Positions 9,065 through 17,826 of a stretch of 64,000 nt of DNA are shown here, piece by piece (position 1 is the first letter of the stretch; each line of letters opens with the position of its first letter). A program made the translations under genes and the position numbers. The notes under the pieces were generated by a model. It saw only the letters and a list, made by a program, of their open reading frames with translations. It was not told the DNA's origin and ran no database searches. The stretch comes from Pseudaminobacter soli (ex Li et al. 2025) (GTDB taxonomy: Bacteria; Pseudomonadota; Alphaproteobacteria; Rhizobiales; Rhizobiaceae), in assembly GCF_003012705.1 (NCBI RefSeq), contig NZ_PXYL01000001.1, forward strand, positions 558,001 through 622,000, in the 5' to 3' direction.

Positions 9065-10243
9065 CTATTTCGCCCCGCCGACCACCACGTTCAGCACCTC
9101 GAATGGGGTGGTGATGACGATTTCCGCAGCGGAGCTGATCGTCTGGGTGATGCCTCCCGCAAGGCTGCCAATGCGACTGTTTCGGCCGCTGAGCTCGGCG
9201 GTCCCGAAGGTGCGGTCTTCGAGCAGCTTTTCGCCAAGCAGCTTCACCAGAACCGGGTTGTCCGCAAATTTGGTGTGGTTCAGCCGGTCGCCGGCCGAGG
9301 CGTTGCTGAGATCGACGACGACCACGCCGAGCCCCGCAAGGTCGGCCGCATTTTCGTAGCCACCCACGCGCGGCTTGTTGCCGGCGATGAGGCGCGACAG
9401 ATCCAGCGCCCGGTCGTCCTTGGACAGGAACAGGAAGAACGGCTTGTCGGGCTTGCCGTAGCGGACCATCTGGCTCTTGAAGACGTCCACATCGATGTCG
9501 GGCGAGGCGAGCACCACGTCGCCCAGTCGGCCACCCAGGGTGCGGTCGCCGGTCACTGCGAGCTGGCGCAACGCCTCCATAGTGACCCAATTGCCCATCG
9601 AGTGCGCTATGATGTCGATGCGCTTGGCGCCCGACTTGGCGACCAGCCGCAATGTCTCTTCCAGCGCGTCGCGGGCGGCGGTGGCGCTGTTGTTGTCGTA
9701 GACATAGTCGACGACGCGGCCGCCCGACGCCCAGGAAAACAACACCGGCGTGCCGCTATAGCCCGCATCCTGCGCGATCTGGGTGAGGCGATAGACGGCG
9801 CTGTCGAAGGCCGTGTTGTAGCCGTGCACGAACACCAGTGCGCGGCCGCCGCGCTCGTTGATGTCCTGGCTGAGGGATTTGGAAAAGCCGCCGATGCTGT
9901 CGAAGGTCGTGACGCTCTTGGCCGTGAAATATTTCGCCGGGTCCGAGAGCTGGCCATTCAGGCGGCGCTCGATCTCGCCCGTCTTATGAATGGCGGGAAC
10001 CGTCATGTCGACGCGCGCGAAGCTGGCGACAGGGGAGCGATCGCCCGAGAATACCTGCTTTGTATCGGCGGCCTTGGCGCGCGTGGTGGCGACAAAAATC
10101 TCGTGCTCGCCGGCAATCGCGCTGGCCGGCGCCTGCGCGATACGACTGCTGAGCAGCTCGCCGGCATTCTGCCCGGCGCAACCTACTGCCAGCAACGCCA
10201 GCGACAAAATACCAAGCCATTTGGCTGGCGCACTTTTGAACAT
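9065..10243 (-). CDS. Lipoprotein alpha/beta hydrolase (DUF900 family)
   Basis: A 392-residue protein with a lipoprotein signal: the hydrophobic stretch ends in the lipobox LAVGC (cysteine at about residue 22), so it should be membrane-anchored outside the cytoplasm. The hydrolase core shows ALVFVHGYNTAFDSAVYR and the nucleophile motif IIAHSMGNW, a GxSxG variant with alanine in the first position, as in DUF900/PF05990 esterases. The start ATG at 10243 puts the signal at the N-terminus; the frame is open for 31 codons upstream, but these are not signal-like. Substrate unknown. Confidence 0.85.
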   Translation of the reverse strand: MFKSAPAKWLGILSLALLAVGCAGQNAGELLSSRIAQAPASAIAGEHEIFVATTRAKAADTKQVFSGDRSPVASFARVDMTVPAIHKTGEIERRLNGQLSDPAKYFTAKSVTTFDSIGGFSKSLSQDINERGGRALVFVHGYNTAFDSAVYRLTQIAQDAGYSGTPVLFSWASGGRVVDYVYDNNSATAARDALEETLRLVAKSGAKRIDIIAHSMGNWVTMEALRQLAVTGDRTLGGRLGDVVLASPDIDVDVFKSQMVRYGKPDKPFFLFLSKDDRALDLSRLIAGNKPRVGGYENAADLAGLGVVVVDLSNASAGDRLNHTKFADNPVLVKLLGEKLLEDRTFGTAELSGRNSRIGSLAGGITQTISSAAEIVITTPFEVLNVVVGGAK

Positions 10244-10351
10244 AATCCGCTCCGGCCCGTCCCGCCGCCCCCTGATAACGGGCGACTGCCGCATGGTCCA
10301 GAAGGTCTGTTCATTTTGACCGGTGCAATGCCGCAACCGGTAATCGAACCC

Positions 10352-11809
10352 TCAGCGTCCCCAGAAGGTAGGCGTGAAGATGACGAACACGGCCAAAATC
10401 TCCAGGCGGCCGAGCAGCATCGCCGCGGAAAGGATCCATTTGGCAGTGTCCGGCAGTGAGGAGAAGTTGCCGACCGGGCCGATGATCTCGCCCATTCCGG
10501 GGCCGACATTGGTCATCGCGGTCAGCGAGCCGGTCATCGACGTGATGAGGTCGAGGCCGGTCGCCGATAGAAGGATGGTGGTAATGGCCCAGAGCACGAA
10601 GAAGGCGGCGATGAACAGCACCACGCTGCGCTGCATATCCTCGTTGATGGTGCGGTCTCCATAGCGCACCGGCTGCACGGTGTTCGGATAGATGAGGCGG
10701 CGCAGGCCGTTGCCCATCAGCTCGAAGAGCACGAGGAAGCGATAGGCCTTGATGCCGCCCGTCGTCGAGCCGGAGCAGCCGCCAAGGAACGTCGCCACGA
10801 ACAGACAAGCGACCGCGAAAGGTCCCCACAGCGTGTAGTCGTCGCTGGCAAAGCCGGTGGTGGTGATGATCGAGACGAAATTGAAGGTCGAATGGGTGAG
10901 GGCGTCAAAGAACGGCATCCCGAGATTGACGCGCAGATAGATCGCCACCATCACGGAGAACGCGATGCAATAGCCCGCGAAGACACGGATCTGCGGATCG
11001 CGCAGCGCGTCAGTTCGGCCGCGCACGATGAACAGGATCATGATCGAGAACGGCAGGCCGCCGATGAACATGAAGATCGAGGCGATCCAGAGGATGGCGG
11101 GGGTTTCCGCATAGCGCGCAAACGAGGTGTCATGGGTGGACATGCCGCCGGTCGCAAGCGTCGACATTGCGTGGTTGACGGCGTCGAAGCCGCCCATTCC
11201 GGCGGCGGCGTAGCAGACCGCGCAAAGGAACACCAACAGAGTGTAGATGCCGATCATGCTGACCGCGAAGGTCTGGAAACGCTCGAAGGGCCGGTCCTCG
11301 ATGTCGGACGATTCGATCTTGAAATAGGAAACGCCGCCGATGTTGAGGAACGGCAGGAAGAACAGGCCGAGCGCGATGACGCCAAGGCCGCCCATGAAGT
11401 TGAGCAGCGAGCGCCAAAGCAGCAGTCCGGGCGGGGCGCGGTCGAGCCCGTTGATGACGGTGGAACCGGTGGTGGTGATGCCGGAGACCGATTCGAAGAA
11501 GGAATCGGCGACGCTCATGCTGAGCGACGACGCCATGAACGGCACGGCGCCAGCGATCGCCAATGTCAGCCAGAGCAGGTTGACCAGCAGGAAACCGAAG
11601 CGCGTGGTGGCCTGGGGCGGACGCCCCCGCGTCGCCAGAGCTACGGCCATTGCCAGCCCGCCCATGAACAGCGACGAAAAGGCAAATACGTGCCAGTCCT
11701 TGCTACGGTAGTAGAGGTCGACAGCTGCGGGAATCAGCATTGCGGCGGACAGATAGATGGCAAAGACCGCGGCAACATGGATCGCGGCACGAATGGCAGT
11801 TCTGTTCAC
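10352..11809 (-). CDS. trkH: Trk-type potassium transporter, membrane subunit
   Basis: A 485-residue polytopic membrane protein of the TrkH/KtrB family that takes up K+. The repeated selectivity-filter motifs are visible: GITTTGSTVI, TLATGGMSTH, IITTTGFASDD and CSGSTTGGIK, one in each of the four pore repeats. Length matches E. coli TrkH (483). It normally works with the cytoplasmic NAD-binding subunit TrkA, which is not in the window. The start is a GTG at 11809; no strong ribosome-binding site is visible. Divergent from ilvA, with about 250 bp between. Confidence 0.93.
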   Translation of the reverse strand: MNRTAIRAAIHVAAVFAIYLSAAMLIPAAVDLYYRSKDWHVFAFSSLFMGGLAMAVALATRGRPPQATTRFGFLLVNLLWLTLAIAGAVPFMASSLSMSVADSFFESVSGITTTGSTVINGLDRAPPGLLLWRSLLNFMGGLGVIALGLFFLPFLNIGGVSYFKIESSDIEDRPFERFQTFAVSMIGIYTLLVFLCAVCYAAAGMGGFDAVNHAMSTLATGGMSTHDTSFARYAETPAILWIASIFMFIGGLPFSIMILFIVRGRTDALRDPQIRVFAGYCIAFSVMVAIYLRVNLGMPFFDALTHSTFNFVSIITTTGFASDDYTLWGPFAVACLFVATFLGGCSGSTTGGIKAYRFLVLFELMGNGLRRLIYPNTVQPVRYGDRTINEDMQRSVVLFIAAFFVLWAITTILLSATGLDLITSMTGSLTAMTNVGPGMGEIIGPVGNFSSLPDTAKWILSAAMLLGRLEILAVFVIFTPTFWGR

Positions 11810-12056
11810 GGAAAGTCTGACCCCACTTGTCGTAACACCAGCGCATGGCTGCGCCGGTACGGCGGCAAGGCCGGGACAGTGGCTTCATACGGCCGAATAT
11901 GCAATAGCCGGAATTGGCCGGCGACCATTACGTTGCTGTCGCGGCCGTCGCAATTTTCCTGCAGTGGTCGGGCATGCAGATCCGCATGACCGGAACCGCA
12001 AACGATCGGAGACAAGCGGCCCAAGGGCCGGCCTGTCCGAACCGGAGCGATTGACG

Positions 12057-13313
12057 ATGACGAGTTTTGTCGAACGGGTCGATGCTGCAACCGTGGCGGT
12101 GCGCGAGCTGTTTCCCGAGACCCCGCTTCAGGAAAACGCCTATCTGTCGCGCAAGACCGGGGCCCACATTTTCCTGAAACGCGAAGACCTTTCGCCGGTG
12201 CGTTCCTACAAGATCCGCGGCGCTTTCAATTTCTTCCGCAAGGCGCTGGCAGCCGGCAACACCGCCGAGCTGTTCGTCTGCGCCTCGGCCGGCAATCACG
12301 CGCAAGGCTTTGCCTATGTGTGCCGCCATTTCGGCAAGAAGGGCGTCGTCTTCATGCCGGTGACCACGCCGCAGCAGAAGATCGACAAGACGCGGCTGTT
12401 CGGCGGCGAGTTCGTCGAGATCCGTCTCGTCGGCGACTTCTTCGACGATTGCTACCGCGCGGCCATCGAGTTTACCGAAGAGGCTGGCGCGCATCTGGTG
12501 CCGCCCTTCGACCACAAGGACATCATTGACGGGCAGGCGACTGTGGCAGCGGAAATCGTCGCCCAGATGCCGGATGGCCGCACCCCGGACATGGTGTTTT
12601 TGCCGATCGGCGGTGGCGGGCTGGCAGCCGGCGTCACGCATTATCTGCGCGAGAAGGGAGCCGCAGCGCGCTTCGTTTTCTGCGAGCCGCTCGGTGCGCC
12701 GAGCCTGAAAGAGACCCTCAAAGCCGGCAGGCGGCTGAAGCTCGACAAGGTGGACAACTTCGTCGACGGCGCGGCGGTCGCCGAGATCGGGCGCGAGCCG
12801 TTCCGCTATCTGAAGGAGTACGACGAAACGGCCGTGAAGCTGGTGCCGGAGAACCGGCTTTGCGCGACGATGATCGAGATGCTCAACATCGAGGGCGTGG
12901 TGCTGGAGCCGGCGGGAGCCCTTTCCATCGATGCGCTCAAGGATTTCCCCAAGAAAGAGCTCAAGGGCAAGAACATCGTTCTGGTCATATCGGGCGGCAA
13001 TTTCGATTTCGAGCGCCTGCCGGACGTGAAGGAGCGGGCGCTGCGCTTCGAGGGGTTGAAGAAATACCTCGTTTTCCGCTTTCCGCAGCGACCAGGCGCG
13101 CTACGCGATTTCCTGCAGCTGCTCGGACCGGACGACGACATCACCCGCTTCGAATATCTGAAGAAGTCGGCGCGCAATTTCGGCTCGGTGCTGATCGGCA
13201 TCGAGACCAAGGACGCACGCAATTTCGGAGTGTTGGCAAAACGCTTCCAGGAAGCCGGCTGGGCCTATGAGGACATCACCGACAATGAAACGCTGGCCGG
13301 GCTGATCATATGA
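12057..13313 (+). CDS. ilvA: Threonine ammonia-lyase (threonine dehydratase)
   Basis: A 418-residue PLP enzyme that converts threonine to 2-oxobutanoate and ammonia, the first step to isoleucine. The PLP lysine is K52 in SYKIRGAFNF. The phosphate-binding glycine loop is near IGGGGLAAG. The C-terminal 85 residues (YLVFRFPQRPGALRDFLQ...) form a single ACT-like regulatory domain, so this is the short IlvA form of Bacillus and Corynebacterium type rather than the two-ACT E. coli form. The ATG follows GGAG. The stop overlaps the next start by four bases (ATGA), suggesting translational coupling. Confidence 0.92.
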   Translation: MTSFVERVDAATVAVRELFPETPLQENAYLSRKTGAHIFLKREDLSPVRSYKIRGAFNFFRKALAAGNTAELFVCASAGNHAQGFAYVCRHFGKKGVVFMPVTTPQQKIDKTRLFGGEFVEIRLVGDFFDDCYRAAIEFTEEAGAHLVPPFDHKDIIDGQATVAAEIVAQMPDGRTPDMVFLPIGGGGLAAGVTHYLREKGAAARFVFCEPLGAPSLKETLKAGRRLKLDKVDNFVDGAAVAEIGREPFRYLKEYDETAVKLVPENRLCATMIEMLNIEGVVLEPAGALSIDALKDFPKKELKGKNIVLVISGGNFDFERLPDVKERALRFEGLKKYLVFRFPQRPGALRDFLQLLGPDDDITRFEYLKKSARNFGSVLIGIETKDARNFGVLAKRFQEAGWAYEDITDNETLAGLII

Positions 13314-13852
13314 GGGAGGCTTATGTGGTCCTGTTCCGCGGCGTGGGCGGCGCGACGCAGCTTCCCACGAAGCCGCTGAAGGAAACCCTGACGAAGGCCG
13401 GCTACGCCAATGTGGCCACCTATATCAACAGCGGCAATGCGGTGCTGGTGTCGGACCGGCCAGAAACGGAAATCGCCGTGGACATCGCCGAGATCGTCAG
13501 GCGCGAGTTCGGATTTGAAAAGGACATCATGCTGGTGACCAGCCAAGCCTGGTCGAGGCTGGTGACCGAAAACCCGTTTCCGGAAGCGGTCGACGCGCCG
13601 ACGACGCTGCATGCTTTCATGCTTTCGGACATTCCTGCACCGGAAGCCGTCGAGGCGCTTGTCGCTAGAACGACAGGACGCGAGCGTGTCGTCGTTGCCG
13701 GAAAAGTGCTTTATTTCCACGCACCGGACGGGTTTGGACGATCGAAGCTGCCGCCCGTGGTCGACCGGACGCTCAAGGTCGTTTCGACGGCGCGCAACTG
13801 GAACACGGTTGTGGCGCTCCAGTCTCTGGCTGTTGCGGCATCGGAAAATTAG
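13310..13852 (+). CDS. DUF1697 family protein
   Basis: A 180-residue protein beginning EAYVVLFRGVGGATQLPTKP and continuing with YINSGNAVLVSDRP, both hallmarks of DUF1697 (PF08002). The biochemical role of the family is unknown. Its ATG lies inside the ilvA stop (ATGA overlap), so the two genes are almost certainly co-transcribed and co-translated, although no isoleucine link is known for the family. Confidence 0.85.
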   Translation: MREAYVVLFRGVGGATQLPTKPLKETLTKAGYANVATYINSGNAVLVSDRPETEIAVDIAEIVRREFGFEKDIMLVTSQAWSRLVTENPFPEAVDAPTTLHAFMLSDIPAPEAVEALVARTTGRERVVVAGKVLYFHAPDGFGRSKLPPVVDRTLKVVSTARNWNTVVALQSLAVAASEN

Positions 13853-13965
13853 GCCAGAACCGTGATCTTGCTCGGCCGATCGCTGGAAGTTTAATCGCCC
13901 GCCGGCACACAATCTTCATCTATTGGGCGTAGTTGGCCCCCGTGGGATCTGCAGGGGTAAATCAG

Positions 13966-14742
13966 GTGGGCGTGAACTCGCTTATGCGAAGATTGGAAGC
14001 GATCTCGCTTATGCGCAGGTTCGAGGCGATGTCGGTGCTCCGGCAATCGACGCTGATCGTGTTCCTGGCCCTGGCCGGCGCCGACCTCCTGACGACGATC
14101 TTCTACGGCATCTTCTTTTCCGACCGCTATCTGCTCGACATCGTTTTGACGAGCATCATCGTGATCATTGTCGGCTATCCGCTTGCCTATTTCTTCCTCT
14201 CACAAAACGTGAGATTGCGCGCAATGGCGGTGGAACTCGATCGCGCGGCGCGCATCGATGACCTCACCGGCCTCTATAACCGCCGGACCTTCTTCAGCGA
14301 GTGCGAGGTTGCCATCAAGGGGCTCGGAGAAGGCGCGTTCCTCTATGTCGACGTCGACCACTTCAAGAAGCTGAACGACCGTTTCGGTCATGCCGCCGGC
14401 GATTCCGTGCTTCGGGAGTTCGGCGATGTCATCTCCGTCTGCGTTCGCGGCGGCGACGTGGCCGCGCGGCTTGGCGGCGAGGAATTCGGGATCTATCTGG
14501 CGCATGCGGATATCGCAAATGCCCTCAAGGTGGCCGAGCGGATCCGCAAGCGGTCCCTCCAGATAGGGCCGGCTGTCGGTCTCGATGACGTGCGGGTTAC
14601 GGTCAGCATCGGCATTGCCTTGCGCGACCAAGGCCAGACGTTGGATGAATTGATGCAACTGGCGGACGAGAACCTCTACGCCGCCAAGGAGCAGGGGCGC
14701 GACCGGGTCGTTTTCGGCGCTTCGGGCAAGCGCGCGGCCTGA
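13966..14742 (+). CDS. Membrane-anchored diguanylate cyclase (GGDEF)
   Basis: A protein of about 258 residues with two transmembrane helices (about 28-50 and 57-80) followed by a GGDEF domain that makes c-di-GMP from two GTP. The active-site motif is GGEEF at 170-174, and the inhibitory I-site RGGD is at 161-164 with the canonical five-residue spacing, so product inhibition is expected. No sensory domain other than the short membrane part is present. Start choice is uncertain: GTG at 13966 follows AGGGG with good spacing; ATG at 13984 is an alternative. The N-terminus includes a duplicated nine-residue unit (SLMRRLEAI, SLMRRFEAM). Confidence 0.88.
   Translation: MGVNSLMRRLEAISLMRRFEAMSVLRQSTLIVFLALAGADLLTTIFYGIFFSDRYLLDIVLTSIIVIIVGYPLAYFFLSQNVRLRAMAVELDRAARIDDLTGLYNRRTFFSECEVAIKGLGEGAFLYVDVDHFKKLNDRFGHAAGDSVLREFGDVISVCVRGGDVAARLGGEEFGIYLAHADIANALKVAERIRKRSLQIGPAVGLDDVRVTVSIGIALRDQGQTLDELMQLADENLYAAKEQGRDRVVFGASGKRAA
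13977..14030 (+). repeat. 27-bp tandem duplication in the diguanylate cyclase N-terminus
   Basis: Two adjacent 27-base units, 13977-14003 and 14004-14030, match at 23 of 27 positions and share CTCGCTTATGCG at their start. They encode two copies of SLMRR[LF]EA[IM]. Both contain an ATG, so either could serve as a start codon. Confidence 0.8.
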
Positions 14743-15073
14743 AATTCGTCGGCTGCCTGCGTCCAATTTTGCACTGCAGCATGAATTTGGTTGCTTTTCG
14801 GGGCCGGATGGCCCATATGCGGGGCCATAGGCGCTTGGGCCGGCTTTCCGGCTTTCCCCCTCGATGGGACAGGTTGCGTCTGATTTCTCCCTCTTGATCG
14901 ATTGGTCAATGGAGAAAAGTCCTGCGGACATGGGGTCTGTAGGCACGACAGCGCAACCGTGCGAGCTTTGTTTCAGCTCGCCGCCTTGTCGTTTCCAAAA
15001 GATCATTTCGCCGGCAGGTAGCGCCTTGCCGCGATCATTGCTTGCGGCCAAGGCCGCGTGAAAGAAGAACAAA
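14743..15073 (+). other. 331-bp leader/intergenic region before the DEAD-box helicase
   Basis: No gene is evident. A hairpin can form at 14884-14917 (TTTCTCC with GGAGAAA, plus inner TTGA with TCAA). Upstream, GGCCGG and CCGGCTTT units repeat. Long structured leaders are common for cold-inducible helicase genes in proteobacteria, so this may be a regulatory 5' UTR; that is inference. Confidence 0.4.
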
Positions 15074-16468
15074 TTGACGATTGAAAACATTGCGGAGCCG
15101 ACCGGCTTCGCCAAACTTGGAATTACGGGCCCGCTGCTCAAGACCACTGCCGCAGCGGGCTTTGATTTGCCGAAGCCTATCCAGGCCGAGGCTATCCCCT
15201 CGCTTCTCGATGGCCTTGACGTGCTGGCCATAGCCCAGACAGGCTCGGGCAAGACGGCTGCGTTCAGCCTGCCGATCCTGTCCAAGATCATCGGCCTCGG
15301 CTCGAAGCGCCTGCCGAAGACGACGCGTGCGCTGATCCTTGCGCCGACACGCGAGCTCGCGGTGCAGATCGAAGACACTATCAAGGTGCTGACCAAGGGA
15401 CTGCATGTCTCTACCGCCCTGGTGCTTGGTGGCGTGTCGCGCTTCAGCCAGGTCAAGAAGATGGCGCCCGGCGTCGACGTCCTCATCGCTACCCCCGGCC
15501 GTCTCACCGATCTCGTCCGCGAGGGCGACATAAACCTTTCCGAAACGCGCTGGCTGGTGCTGGACGAGGCCGACCGCATGCTCGACATGGGCTTCATCCA
15601 TGACGTGAAGCGGCTGGCGAAGGCCACCCATAGGGACCGCCAGACCGCGCTTTTCTCGGCGACCATGCCTGAGGAAATCGCTGCACTGGCCGAAGGCGTG
15701 ATGAAGAAGCCTGTGCGCATCGAAGTTGCGCCGCAGGGCACGACGGCTGCCGAGATCAAGCAGAGCGTGGTGCTGGCTCGCACCAAGCAGAAGCGCAAGA
15801 TTCTCTCGACCATGCTGGCCGACGAGACGATGCGCCAGGTGATGGTTTTTGCCCGCACCAAGCACGGCGCCGATCGCGTGACCCGCGATCTGGAGCGCGA
15901 TGGTTTCGAAGCCGCAGTCATCCACGGTAACAAGTCTCAGAATGCCCGTCAGAAGGCGCTGAACGGGTTCCGTGACGGCTCGGTTCGCATCCTGGTTGCC
16001 ACCGATATCGCTGCGCGCGGCATCGACGTGCCGGGCATCAGCCATGTCATCAATTTCGACCTGCCGGACGAGGCTGAAAGCTATGTGCACCGCATCGGCC
16101 GCACTGGCCGCAATGGCGCCGACGGCACTGCTATCACGCTGTGCGATCCGGCCGAGAACTCCAAGCTGCGCCAAGTCGAAAAGATCATCCGCATGAAGCT
16201 TCCCGTCGCGGCCGACCATCTCGGCGAGCCCGATCCGCAGCCCGCACCGCGCGCGCCGGGCGCTCGTGCGCCGATGGAAGCGGCCAATGACCGCGCTGCT
16301 CCGCGCGGTGAAAAGCAGCGTCCGCAAGGCCAGAAGCCGCCGCGCAATGATTTTGGCAAGAAGCAGGCCGCGGGCGAAAATGGCGGCGACAAGCCGATGA
16401 GCCGCAAGCCGTTTCGGGGCAAGCGCAAAGGGTTCGGCGGCCGTAAGCCGACGACGCGCGCTGCGTAA
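15074..16468 (+). CDS. rhlE: DEAD-box ATP-dependent RNA helicase (RhlE type)
   Basis: A 464-residue RNA helicase with all core motifs in order: Q motif FDLPKPIQAEAIP, Walker A AQTGSGKT (54-61), PTRELA, TPGR, LDEADRMLDMGF, SAT, RGIDVPGISHVINFD and HRIGRTGR. The C-terminal 80 residues are a low-complexity basic tail rich in G, R, K and P, typical of RhlE-like proteins that act on ribosome assembly or mRNA turnover, particularly in cold. The start is a TTG at 15074 preceded by AAGAAG. The gene has a long leader and a terminator 32 bases after its stop. Confidence 0.92.
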   Translation: MTIENIAEPTGFAKLGITGPLLKTTAAAGFDLPKPIQAEAIPSLLDGLDVLAIAQTGSGKTAAFSLPILSKIIGLGSKRLPKTTRALILAPTRELAVQIEDTIKVLTKGLHVSTALVLGGVSRFSQVKKMAPGVDVLIATPGRLTDLVREGDINLSETRWLVLDEADRMLDMGFIHDVKRLAKATHRDRQTALFSATMPEEIAALAEGVMKKPVRIEVAPQGTTAAEIKQSVVLARTKQKRKILSTMLADETMRQVMVFARTKHGADRVTRDLERDGFEAAVIHGNKSQNARQKALNGFRDGSVRILVATDIAARGIDVPGISHVINFDLPDEAESYVHRIGRTGRNGADGTAITLCDPAENSKLRQVEKIIRMKLPVAADHLGEPDPQPAPRAPGARAPMEAANDRAAPRGEKQRPQGQKPPRNDFGKKQAAGENGGDKPMSRKPFRGKRKGFGGRKPTTRAA

Positions 16469-16499
16469 CGGCTCGCCCGAAAACCTCTGAAACAAGAAC

Positions 16500-16526
16500 G
16501 GCCGGGGCGATGCTCCGGCCATTTTT
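16500..16526 (+). terminator. Intrinsic terminator of the helicase gene
   Basis: Nine-pair stem GGCCGGGGC/GCTCCGGCC (one G-T pair), loop GAT, then ATTTTT. The T-run touches the stop codon of the convergent hydrolase gene. Confidence 0.88.
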
Positions 16527-17500
16527 CAATCCACCATGGCCTTGATCCAGACTTCGATCCGCTGGGCAAGGAACTGCGTGGTGGAGGGCGACATCGCATC
16601 GCCCGCAATGACGTGATTGTCGGGATCGCCGGTCGCCTCGACCGGAACCAACTCGTGATAGGCGCCCCAGCGCGCGGCGATTTCGCGTGTCAGGTCCTGC
16701 CGGGTGACGCGGTCCAAATCCGAGAAGATGAACAGCGTCGGTATCTTGATGTTTTCGACCTGCGCCTTGCGGGCGAGTTCCGTCAGTGCTGCCATCGGTA
16801 GTAGCGCGCTGGTTGGATAGCTCGTCGTCCAGAGCTTTTCGTGCAGCGCATTGCGAGGCGTGAAGCTGCGTTCCTTGCCTATGATCAGTTCGGCAATCTG
16901 CTTGCCCCAGGGCAGTGTCAGGATTTCCGAGCCGGAGGCCTGGACACCGAAATTCGGCGAAATCAATGCCATCGCGGCGACGCCTTCGGACGCGCCGGAC
17001 CTTGCGGCCGCCTCGACGGCTAATGCCGCGCCGGTCGAGGTCGCGATGACCACGACTTTGTCGCCGATCTCCCGGCCTATGGCGATGGCTTCGGCATAAT
17101 CATTGATCCAGTCGTTGACGCTGGCGGTGGCCATCGCCGCGCCGTCCTGTCCGTGGCCTTTCAGGCGCGTGTAGAAAAGGTTGGCGTCGAGCACGTTGGC
17201 GACTTCGTCGGGCAGGGGGCGGACTTCGCCCTTGGAGGCGGAGAAGCCATGGATGTAGACGATCGAGATCGGGGTCTTGGCATGGATCATAGGATCCGCC
17301 CAGATGATCTCCTTCTCCAGCCCGTCGCGGATACCGGGCACCTTGCCTTCGGTTCTTTCGAGATAGGCTTGAGGATCGTCGCCGATCACTCTCGGGTCGA
17401 AAGTCACGCTTGTATCGGCGGGCACGCGCGGGCCCAGAATGAACAACAGGGCGAGCGCGGCAAGCAGAACGAGGATTGCGATCACGATGCGACGCCCCAA
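16526..17500 (-). CDS. Membrane-anchored alpha/beta hydrolase
   Basis: A 324-residue alpha/beta hydrolase with an N-terminal transmembrane anchor (IVIAILVLLAALALLFIL). The oxyanion region is ISIVYIHGFSASKGE. The nucleophile segment is VIATSTGAAL, which lacks the usual first glycine of GxSxG. The acid is likely in FIFSDLDRVT and the histidine in GDPDNHVIAGD. A TTG start at 17500 is chosen because GGAGG lies eight bases upstream; this removes 25 arginine- and proline-rich codons that remain open to 17575. Substrate unknown. Convergent with the helicase gene. Confidence 0.8.
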   Translation of the reverse strand: MGRRIVIAILVLLAALALLFILGPRVPADTSVTFDPRVIGDDPQAYLERTEGKVPGIRDGLEKEIIWADPMIHAKTPISIVYIHGFSASKGEVRPLPDEVANVLDANLFYTRLKGHGQDGAAMATASVNDWINDYAEAIAIGREIGDKVVVIATSTGAALAVEAAARSGASEGVAAMALISPNFGVQASGSEILTLPWGKQIAELIIGKERSFTPRNALHEKLWTTSYPTSALLPMAALTELARKAQVENIKIPTLFIFSDLDRVTRQDLTREIAARWGAYHELVPVEATGDPDNHVIAGDAMSPSTTQFLAQRIEVWIKAMVD

Positions 17501-17826
17501 GGCGTAAACCTCCAGAATGAAGTGCCGGCGCCTGCCTTGTGGAGCGATATGAGGCAGCGGACGCGGCCGAATCAACCCCCTTCAACTACAGATTTCCCGA
17601 TTCCGCGCCAAGCGTATTTCTCGCGGAACGTTGAGGCAGCTCAGTCTGCTGCTTGCAGCGGCAGCACGATTTTTATCCTGGGAGGTCCCTGATGTGCCGT
17701 TCATTTGCGCGTCATCGCCGCAACGAGGAACGCGGAGGGCTCATTGTTCATTGAACGCGCAAATTCATGCCTTGAAAGCATGCCCGGCGGTTTTTACTGT
17801 CTCGGGATAAAGACAAGGAATTTCCC

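Noticed and set aside
10892-11989. 365-codon frame on the plus strand opposite trkH
   Set aside because: It is a shadow of the transmembrane coding sequence; the product is Arg/Gly/His-rich.
14200-15933. 577-codon open frame on the minus strand
   Set aside because: It lies opposite the diguanylate cyclase and the helicase, both of which have clear domains, and is only an antisense frame of GC-rich codons.
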